Below are positions 57,994 through 64,000 of a stretch of DNA of 64,000 bases, piece after piece; position 1 is the stretch's first letter, and each line of letters begins with the position of its first letter. The notes below the pieces were generated by a model that saw only the letters and a list, made by a program, of their open reading frames with translations, ran no database searches and was not told where the DNA came from. The DNA comes from Spiribacter salinus M19-40. Its GTDB lineage: Bacteria > Pseudomonadota > Gammaproteobacteria > Nitrococcales > Nitrococcaceae. The position numbers were made by a program, and so were the translations under genes. The stretch covers positions 62,001 to 126,000 of the forward strand of contig NC_021291.1 in NCBI RefSeq assembly GCF_000319575.2, read 5' to 3'.

Positions 57994-58650
57994 ATGGCGA
58001 CCTGGGGGCCGGAAACCTGGTTTTATCGATACCTTGCCGCACCAATCCGCGAGGTGCTGGAAGATGGTGGTGGGGGTGAGCAGCGACTCAAAGCTCGCCG
58101 TTACAATGACTTATGTGTGTTGTTTACCGATATTCGCGGATTTACTGCACTCTCTCAAACGATCGATCCAGATCTGCTCAGTCGCACGGTCGGCATCCAC
58201 GCCCGCTATCAGTCGCAGTCGGTGGAGCGGTTTGGCGGTTATGTCGATAGTTTCTTCGGTGATGGCTTGATGGCCATTTTTGAGGGCGACGGTATGGAGG
58301 CAAGAGCCTGTCAGTGCGCCCTCGAGGTGATGGAGCAGTCTCACCGTCCACCGGAAAGCGCGGATGTCCGGGCGGTTCCGATCGGCATCGGGATCCATTC
58401 CGGGTCGGTGGTCCGCGGGAGCTTCGGGAGCGAGCACTGGCAGACCTACACCACCATTGGCGCGGCAGTGAACATTGCTGCCCGGCTGTGTGATCACGCC
58501 GCCGGCACCGAGATCGTGATCAGCGACACGGTTCGTCAGGCACTGCCGTGGCCAGAACGTGACGGGGCCATTCTTTTTGACCCGGTAACGGGTGAGCCAC
58601 CACGCGATGTGGATCCTGGCCTCCCGCTCTACCGGATTCGGCGAGGCTGA
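57994..58650 (+). CDS. Class III nucleotidyl cyclase, atypical substrate residues
   Basis: 218 residues comprising essentially a single catalytic domain. Metal-binding Asp residues are Asp46 (LFTDIRGFT) and Asp90 (FFGDG). Transition-state residues Asn160 and Arg164 (AAVNIAARL) are present. The two positions that normally choose adenine are changed: Ser86 replaces the usual Lys (VDKFxGD) and Ala157 replaces the usual Asp (IGD). There is no sensor or membrane domain. AAGGAAG precedes the ATG; its stop shares bases with the uppP start (TGATG). Confidence 0.85.
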   Translation: MATWGPETWFYRYLAAPIREVLEDGGGGEQRLKARRYNDLCVLFTDIRGFTALSQTIDPDLLSRTVGIHARYQSQSVERFGGYVDSFFGDGLMAIFEGDGMEARACQCALEVMEQSHRPPESADVRAVPIGIGIHSGSVVRGSFGSEHWQTYTTIGAAVNIAARLCDHAAGTEIVISDTVRQALPWPERDGAILFDPVTGEPPRDVDPGLPLYRIRRG

Positions 58651-59462
58651 TGGACAGCGCCCAGGCATTCTGGCTGGGGCTGATTCAGGGGATCACCGAA
58701 TTCCTGCCGATCTCGAGCTCCGCGCATCTCATTCTGCTTCCTCAGCTGCTCGGCTGGCCTGATCAGGGGCTGGCTTTCGATGTCGCCGTCCATGTCGGGA
58801 CACTGCTGGCGGTGGTGTGGCACTTCCGTCGCCAGCTGCTGCCGCTGGCGAGCCAAACGCTGGCGTCCGCCTCGCGCCGCGAGGCGGTGGGTGAGAGCGG
58901 GCTGGGCTGGGCGTTGATCATTGGCACCATGCCATTGGTGCTGGGGGCGCTGGTCTTGGCGGATGCCGCGGAAACCGTCTTTCGGGGCCCGCAGGTCATC
59001 GCCTGGGCCACCATCGGGTTCGGCCTGCTGCTGTGGCTGGCCGCGCGGCGGGGCAATCGGGGTAAGGATGAGTTCGATATCGGCCCCTGGCAGGCGCTCT
59101 TTATTGGTTCGGCCCAGGTGCTCGCGATCATTCCGGGTACCTCACGCTCGGGGATCACCATGACGGCGGGTTTGTGGCTGGGCCTGGAGGCCACAGCCGC
59201 CGCGCGATTCTCCTTCCTGCTCTCCATTCCCGCGATCGCGTTGGCGGGCATCTGGAAGACCTGGCAGCTCATGAGTACACCGGCACCCGTTGACTGGGGT
59301 GTATTTGCGCTGGGTGTGGTGGTGGCGGGGGCGTCGGCCTACACCTGCATTCGGGTGTTTCTGGCGCTTGTCGCGCGCATCGGCATGACGCCGTTTGTGG
59401 TCTATCGCCTGGCGCTGGGCGTGGCGTTATTGATCGTGTTCGGCCCGGGCCTGGCCGACTGA
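58650..59462 (+). CDS. uppP: Undecaprenyl-diphosphatase UppP (BacA)
   Basis: Recycles the C55 lipid carrier for peptidoglycan. 270 residues, about eight membrane helices, with the two active-site motifs GITEFLPISSSAHLIL and IIPGTSRSGITMTAGLWLG. It is translationally coupled to the cyclase gene upstream and converges with cca (1 base). Confidence 0.96.
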   Translation: MDSAQAFWLGLIQGITEFLPISSSAHLILLPQLLGWPDQGLAFDVAVHVGTLLAVVWHFRRQLLPLASQTLASASRREAVGESGLGWALIIGTMPLVLGALVLADAAETVFRGPQVIAWATIGFGLLLWLAARRGNRGKDEFDIGPWQALFIGSAQVLAIIPGTSRSGITMTAGLWLGLEATAAARFSFLLSIPAIALAGIWKTWQLMSTPAPVDWGVFALGVVVAGASAYTCIRVFLALVARIGMTPFVVYRLALGVALLIVFGPGLAD

Positions 59463-59463
59463 C

Positions 59464-60702
59464 TCAATCCGACGGCTGGAGCCTGGCGAGTTCAGCCAGG
59501 CGGGCTTTTTCAATCGCCTCGCCCACGGCCGGCCCCTTGAGCCCTTGCTCAACAAACGGCCGGGCCTCAATGGCCTGGCAGCGGCGCAGGGCCTCACGCA
59601 AATAATCTGCCTGGGGATAGGGCCGGTGTTCCAGGCCGAGCCGGCCGCGATAGTCGGCCTCGCAGGCGGTTAAAAAGCCATCGACCCGCTCTGGGCGGCG
59701 AAACGCATCCATACCGTTCAGCAGCCCGAGCAGAGTCTCGGGGCGAAGCTCGCGGACGCGATGGCAGTCGAGGTGATAGCGCGTGACGGCGCAGGCCAGA
59801 TCGCGGGTGTCACTGGGTACGCGCAGGCGTTCACACAGGCCCTCCGTTAGCGGTACGCCCCGCGCCTCATGACCCCGATGGCGCGGGAGCTCCTCGGCCG
59901 GCGTGATGCCCTTGCCCAGATCATGAACCAGTACCGAGAAACGGGTCGCCAGATCGGCATCAAGGCCGGCAGCCTGATCGAGGGCCAGCAGAACATGCTC
60001 GCCGCTGTCGATTTCCGGGTGATGCTTGACGGGCTGAGGCACGCCAAACAGGCGATCCACTTCGGGGAACAGGACGGCGAGCGCGCCTGTGTCGCGGAGT
60101 ACCCGAATAAAAGCCGACGGGGTGGGGGCCATCAGCGCCTTGGCCGTCTCCTGCCAGACGCGCTCGGGCACCAGCGCATCCACTTCGCCGGTCGCGACCA
60201 TTTCCTGACACAGCGCGAGGGTGTCCTCGGCAACCCGAAAGCCCAGCGGTGCGAATCGGGCGGCGAAGCGAGCCAGCCGAAGGATGCGCACCGGGTCTTC
60301 ACGAAAGGCCTCGGAGACATGGTGCAGGCGGCGTGCGTGCAGGTCGGCCTGGCCGTTGTAGGGGTCAATGATCTCGCCCTCGGGCGAGCGCGCCATGGCG
60401 TTAATGGTCAGGTCGCGACGGCTGAGGTCGGCCTCGAGGGTGACCTCCGGGTCGGCGTGAAACGTAAAGCCGTGATAGCCCGGGGCGACCTTGCGCTCCG
60501 TGCGTGCCAGGGCGTATTCCTCGCCGGTGTCCGGGTGCAGGAAAACCGGGAACGTGCGACCGACGGGCCGGTAGCCTTCCGCCTGCATCGCCTCGGGTGT
60601 GGCACCAACGACGACCCAGTCGCGCTCGGTCACCGGCAAGCCCAGCAAACGGTCACGAACGGCACCTCCCACTTCATAAATGGTCAGTGGCTGGCCACTC
60701 AC
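59464..60702 (-). CDS. cca: CCA-adding tRNA nucleotidyltransferase with HD domain
   Basis: Repairs tRNA 3' CCA ends. 412 residues with the class II nucleotidyltransferase motif [31 protein letters not shown] and [18 protein letters not shown], followed by an HD phosphohydrolase domain ([20 protein letters not shown]). The HD domain matches the gammaproteobacterial multifunctional form. Confidence 0.97.
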   Translation of the reverse strand: MSGQPLTIYEVGGAVRDRLLGLPVTERDWVVVGATPEAMQAEGYRPVGRTFPVFLHPDTGEEYALARTERKVAPGYHGFTFHADPEVTLEADLSRRDLTINAMARSPEGEIIDPYNGQADLHARRLHHVSEAFREDPVRILRLARFAARFAPLGFRVAEDTLALCQEMVATGEVDALVPERVWQETAKALMAPTPSAFIRVLRDTGALAVLFPEVDRLFGVPQPVKHHPEIDSGEHVLLALDQAAGLDADLATRFSVLVHDLGKGITPAEELPRHRGHEARGVPLTEGLCERLRVPSDTRDLACAVTRYHLDCHRVRELRPETLLGLLNGMDAFRRPERVDGFLTACEADYRGRLGLEHRPYPQADYLREALRRCQAIEARPFVEQGLKGPAVGEAIEKARLAELARLQPSD

Positions 60703-61665
60703 TCAGCCATCCCGGCCTGCATCTCGGCGCCACTCGTCATACCGATCGCGGGTATTGGAGCCACTCAGGTAGCTCGGTGCGACGGCCTCCAGAGCGGTGG
60801 GGTGGATGCCCAGATCGTCCAGGCCGTTGTGCTGGCAGACATTGTCGACCTGAGCCGAGAGGTAATTGTCGACGGTGTAGGGCTTGCCCGGGACATGCTG
60901 CATGATCTGGCCTTGCAGCCGCGATAGGCCATCGGGCAGGCCCACAATCAGGCGCCGGCGATCCAGCAGTTCGGCGACATACCGCACCAGCGCCTCGAGG
61001 GTATAGACCGTCGGCCCGCCGAGTTCATAGGTGCGCCCGAAACTCTCCCGGTCTTCCAGGACCTGTTCGAAGGCGGTGGCGACATCCCCCACGTACACCG
61101 GCTGGAAACGGGCTTTCGGTGTGGGCAGCGGCATCGCGGGTGTGATCTTAAGCATGCCGGCGAATGTGTTGAGGAAGTTGTCCTCACGGCCAAACACCAC
61201 GGAGGGCTGGAAGACTGTGACGGCGAAGTGCTCGTTATGGGCGGCCAGCGCCATACGCTCGCCCTCGCCCTTGGTCTGCTGATAGCGACTGGGGCCATCC
61301 GGGTCAGCCCCAAGGGCGCTCATGTGCAGCAGGCGCTTCACGCCTGTGTCGCGACACGCGGCCAGAATCTTCTCGACGAGATGAACATGCACATCTTCGA
61401 AGCGCCGCCCCGACTTTTTGCCTTCGTTGAGAATGGCAACCAGGTTGATCACCGCATCGACGTCTTCCAGATGGTTGTGTAGATCCACCGGGTTGTGGAC
61501 GTCGGCCTCAAACAGATCCAGGTTCGGGATGGGCAGCAGATGGCGATTGCGCTCACGGTGCCGCGTCAGCACCTTGATGCTGATTGAGGTGTTTGCCAGA
61601 CGGTTGGCGATCTCGCGGCCGATAAAGCCCGTGCCGCCGAGGATGCAGACGCGACGAATTCGCAT
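60703..61665 (-). CDS. NDUFA9-like atypical SDR (NAD-dependent epimerase fold)
   Basis: About 320 residues. The N-terminus has VCILGGTGFIGREIANRLA (nucleotide binding), VDAVINLVAIL, LLHMSALGADPDGPSRYQQTKGEGE with Tyr and Lys, then FQPSVVFGREDNFLNTFA, typical of the complex I NDUFA9-like family, which binds NADPH but often lacks catalysis. A stretch LEALVRYVAELLDRRRLIVGLP completes the pattern. It lies just before cca on the same strand. The start could be at 61686 (ATG); 61665 is chosen for a GGAG upstream. Confidence 0.88.
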   Translation of the reverse strand: MRIRRVCILGGTGFIGREIANRLANTSISIKVLTRHRERNRHLLPIPNLDLFEADVHNPVDLHNHLEDVDAVINLVAILNEGKKSGRRFEDVHVHLVEKILAACRDTGVKRLLHMSALGADPDGPSRYQQTKGEGERMALAAHNEHFAVTVFQPSVVFGREDNFLNTFAGMLKITPAMPLPTPKARFQPVYVGDVATAFEQVLEDRESFGRTYELGGPTVYTLEALVRYVAELLDRRRLIVGLPDGLSRLQGQIMQHVPGKPYTVDNYLSAQVDNVCQHNGLDDLGIHPTALEAVAPSYLSGSNTRDRYDEWRRDAGRDG

Positions 61666-61775
61666 GATGTCCGCGCTCCCGTTCATCAATGAATGTTGGC
61701 TCTATTGTAGAGCAAAGCGTGCGCCCATCGTTATGCCATAATCTCGGCCTTCCCAGCTGGCCCTCGGGAGGGCGC

Positions 61776-62564
61776 TTGTTTGATCTGCTGATTTATCTCG
61801 TCGCCGGCGTGGCCGTGGGCCTGGGCTCTGGCCTGTTCGGTATTGGCGGCGGGCTGATCGTGGTGCCCGTGCTGTTGCCGGTGTTTGCGGCTCAGGGGCT
61901 GGGGACGGATGTCGCCATGCACGTTGCGGTGGCAAGTTCGCTGGCGACCATCGTGGTGACAACGGCATCGTCGGCCCGCGCGCATTGGAAGCTGGGGAAT
62001 ATCGTCGGCCGTGCCTTGCCCTGGCTGATTAGCGGGCTCGTTGTCGGCTCATTCGCGGGCGCACAGATTGCGGCAGCCGTACCGGGTCGCGCGCTGCAGA
62101 TCATCTTCGGTGCGTTTGTCATATTACTTGCGGTGCGGATGGCGCTGGTGGGTCAGGTGCCGCCCGGGCGCGTCATGCCCCCTCCGCCAGTGGTCACGGG
62201 CGTGGGTGGAGTGATCGGGACCATCGCCGGCATGGTCGGCATTGGCGGTGGCGCATTGATCGTGCCGTTTCTGGCCTGGACCGGGGTGGAGATGCGTAAA
62301 GCCGTGGGCACCTCGGCGGCCAGCAATGTCTGCGTGGCCATCGCCGGTACGCTTGGCTTTATCGTGGCAGGGGTCGGTGAGGCAGGATTACCTGATTGGA
62401 GCACGGGGTATATCTACTGGCCCGCTGTGGGTGGGATCACGCTCGCGAGCGTTTTTACCGCGCCGCTTGGGGCAAAACTCGCTTCGCGGCTGCCGGCGCA
62501 GGTGCTGCGCCGGGCCTTTGCCGCGTTCCTGGTGGTCGTTGGGCTGAAGATGCTCGTCGGTTGA
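61776..62564 (+). CDS. TSUP (TauE/SafE) family membrane permease
   Basis: About 262 residues with eight hydrophobic segments in two repeats, each with a Gly-rich motif: GLFGIGGGLIVVPVL and GMVGIGGGALIVPFL. The family exports or imports sulfite, sulfoacetate or other small organosulfur/organic anions; substrate unknown. The start is placed at TTG 61776 (GGAGG 4 bases upstream, typical short N-terminus). An ATG at 61689 would precede a CATAAT -10-like site at 61737 and add a polar leader. Confidence 0.85.
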   Translation: MFDLLIYLVAGVAVGLGSGLFGIGGGLIVVPVLLPVFAAQGLGTDVAMHVAVASSLATIVVTTASSARAHWKLGNIVGRALPWLISGLVVGSFAGAQIAAAVPGRALQIIFGAFVILLAVRMALVGQVPPGRVMPPPPVVTGVGGVIGTIAGMVGIGGGALIVPFLAWTGVEMRKAVGTSAASNVCVAIAGTLGFIVAGVGEAGLPDWSTGYIYWPAVGGITLASVFTAPLGAKLASRLPAQVLRRAFAAFLVVVGLKMLVG

Positions 62565-62568
62565 GCGA

Positions 62569-63912
62569 TTAGGTCAGGCCAAGCAGCTTTTCAAGATAGT
62601 GAATATTGGTGCCGCCGGCGCGGAAGCCGTGGTCGGTTAGCAGGCGCTGATGCAGTGGCGTGTTGCTCTGAATCCCCTCGATGACGAGCTCGCTCAGGGC
62701 TGTTCGCATGCGCGCAATGGCACTGTCGCGGTCTTCGCCCCAGGTGATGATCTTGCCGATCATCGAGTCGTAGTGCGGCGGGACGATGTAGCCGGTATAG
62801 ACGTGTGAGTCCACGCGCACACCGGGTCCGCCAGGTGGGTGATACAAGCTGATCTGCCCGGGTGAGGGCATGAAGCGCTCCGGGTCTTCGGCGTTGATCC
62901 GGCACTCAATGGCATGGCCACGGAATTCAATATCCGATTGCGAGAACGACAGGGGCTCGCCGGCGGCCACCCGTATCTGCTCCGCCACCAGATCGCGTCC
63001 GGTCACCATCTCGGTGACGGGGTGTTCGACCTGGATGCGGGTGTTCATTTCGATGAAGTAGAACTCGCCATCCTCGTAGAGAAACTCGAAGGTGCCAGCG
63101 CCCCGGTAGCCGAGCGTCTGACACGCCTTGGCGCAGCGCTCGCCGATCGCGGCCCGCTCTTCCGGTGTAATGCCGGGGGCGGGGCTCTCCTCGATCACCT
63201 TTTGGTGGCGGCGCTGCATGGAGCAGTCGCGCTCACCCAGGTGCACGGCATTGCCGTGCTCGTCAGCCATGACCTGGATTTCGACATGGCGGGGATTGCC
63301 CAGGTACTTCTCCATGTAGACGATGCTGCTGCCAAACGCGTTGGCCGCCTCGGCTCGGGTTACGGAGATTGCGTGCAGCAAGGCGGCCTCACCGTGGACC
63401 ACGCGCATGCCCCGACCACCGCCACCCGCGGCGGCCTTGATGATGACCGGGTAGCCGATGTCGCGGGCGAGCTTGAGGTTGGTGGCCTCGTCATCATCCA
63501 GCGGCCCACCGGAGCCCGGCACGCACGGCACGCCGGCCGCTTTCATTGCATCGATGGCCGAGACCTTGTCGCCCATCAGTCGAATGGTCTCTGCGCGCGG
63601 ACCGATAAAGCGAAAGCCGGATTCCTCGACGCGCTCGGCAAAATCCGCGTTCTCGGAGAGAAAACCGAAGCCGGGGTGGATGGCCATCGTGTCGGTGAGC
63701 TCCGCCGCGCTAATAATCGCCGGGATGTTGAGGTAACTCTCCGCAGATGACGGCCCGCCAATGCAGACGGACTCGTCCGCCAGCCGAACGTGTTTCAGGT
63801 CACGATCGGCTGTGGAGTGGACAGCGACGGTGCTGATCCCGAGGCTGCGGCAGGCGCGCAGAATCCGCAGGGCGATCTCGCCGCGGTTGGCAATGAGGAC
63901 CTTTTCAATCAT
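62569..63912 (-). CDS. accC: Acetyl-CoA carboxylase biotin carboxylase subunit
   Basis: ATP-dependent carboxylation of biotin on AccB. 447 residues with [22 protein letters not shown]-grasp loop [43 protein letters not shown], and the C-terminal lid. It follows accB by 9 bases, as in most proteobacteria. It converges with the TSUP gene (4 bases). Confidence 0.98.
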   Translation of the reverse strand: MIEKVLIANRGEIALRILRACRSLGISTVAVHSTADRDLKHVRLADESVCIGGPSSAESYLNIPAIISAAELTDTMAIHPGFGFLSENADFAERVEESGFRFIGPRAETIRLMGDKVSAIDAMKAAGVPCVPGSGGPLDDDEATNLKLARDIGYPVIIKAAAGGGGRGMRVVHGEAALLHAISVTRAEAANAFGSSIVYMEKYLGNPRHVEIQVMADEHGNAVHLGERDCSMQRRHQKVIEESPAPGITPEERAAIGERCAKACQTLGYRGAGTFEFLYEDGEFYFIEMNTRIQVEHPVTEMVTGRDLVAEQIRVAAGEPLSFSQSDIEFRGHAIECRINAEDPERFMPSPGQISLYHPPGGPGVRVDSHVYTGYIVPPHYDSMIGKIITWGEDRDSAIARMRTALSELVIEGIQSNTPLHQRLLTDHGFRAGGTNIHYLEKLLGLT

Positions 63913-63921
63913 GACGAGGCC

Positions 63922-64000
63922 CTACTCAATGATGAACAGCGGTTGATCAAACTCCACCGGCTGGCCGTTTTCCAGCAGGACGGTGCTGACAACGCCGCTG
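63922..64000 (-). CDS. accB: Biotin carboxyl carrier protein of acetyl-CoA carboxylase, C-terminal fragment
   Basis: The 26 visible residues end ENGQPVEFDQPLFIIE and correspond to the last strands of the biotinyl domain, downstream of the biotinylated Lys. The N-terminal part lies beyond the right window edge. It is upstream of accC in the same operon. Confidence 0.93.
   Translation of the reverse strand, partial: SGVVSTVLLENGQPVEFDQPLFIIE

Overview
The window is a GC-rich, very compact gammaproteobacterial chromosome segment with no phage, insertion sequence, CRISPR array or rRNA in it. Gene content and order fit the Ectothiorhodospiraceae and relatives (Spiribacter / Alkalilimnicola / Halorhodospira type), probably a halophile. 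Pointers are smg-dprA-LysM divergent from def-fmt-rsmB-DUF4390-ntrYX-trkAH, hisBHAFIE-tatABC, the rpsU-yqeY-dnaG-rpoD cluster with a nearby tRNA-Ile2(CAU), a full Trk K+ uptake pair, and two very Asp-rich porins. The taxon is an inference from gene order and protein character; no search was run.

Layout. 1-1.7 kb (minus): end of smg, dprA, and a truncated LysM-neighbour protein. 1.8-11.5 kb (plus): def, fmt, rsmB, a DUF4390 protein, an NtrY/NtrX-like two-component pair, trkA and trkH, mostly joined by overlapping stop/start codons. 11.5-17.2 kb (plus): a TPR protein, dtd, hisB-H-A-F-I-E and tatABC. 17.4-27.6 kb (plus): sucA-sucB-lpdA (2-oxoglutarate dehydrogenase) continuing into prpC-prpD (methylcitrate cycle), then djlA, a cytochrome b561 and a YceI protein. 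27.6-31.6 kb (minus): a DUF4139-like exported protein, lrgB-lrgA, a membrane J-domain protein, a small Cys-rich protein and an AI-2E/PerM-type permease. 31.7-34.1 kb (plus): a two-gene MotA/TolQ-like plus OmpA-like pair with a very long coiled coil, the most intriguing pair here.

34.1-37.4 kb: a LysR regulator divergent from isocitrate lyase (a control region packed with inverted repeats lies between them), and a convergent methylisocitrate-lyase-type enzyme. 37.4-40.1 kb (minus): arsC-arsR-acr3-arsH arsenic resistance. 40.2-44.7 kb: an Lrp regulator divergent from an AceE-like E1 (an mdeR/mdeB-like arrangement) and a homoserine-dehydrogenase-like SAF protein. 44.7-49.3 kb (minus): a UPF0126/TRIC channel, a porin with a probable Fur box, an SDR, tenA, tRNA-Ile2 and a second porin. 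49.6-54.0 kb (minus): rpoD, dnaG, yqeY, rpsU. 54.1-64 kb: tsaD, plsY, folB, folK, a MidA/NDUFAF7-like methyltransferase, an atypical class III nucleotidyl cyclase, uppP, cca, an NDUFA9-like protein, a TSUP permease, accC and the end of accB.

How the genes work together. A likely theme of the middle of the window is C2/C3 carbon use. The AceE-like E1 may turn 2-oxobutyrate (or pyruvate) into propionyl-CoA (or acetyl-CoA); PrpC, PrpD and the PrpB-type lyase would oxidise propionyl-CoA to pyruvate; isocitrate lyase would conserve C2 units; and SucAB-Lpd would run the oxidative cycle. Lrp-type and LysR-type regulators sit at the two control points. This linkage is inferred from co-occurrence; the individual enzyme families are clear from motifs.
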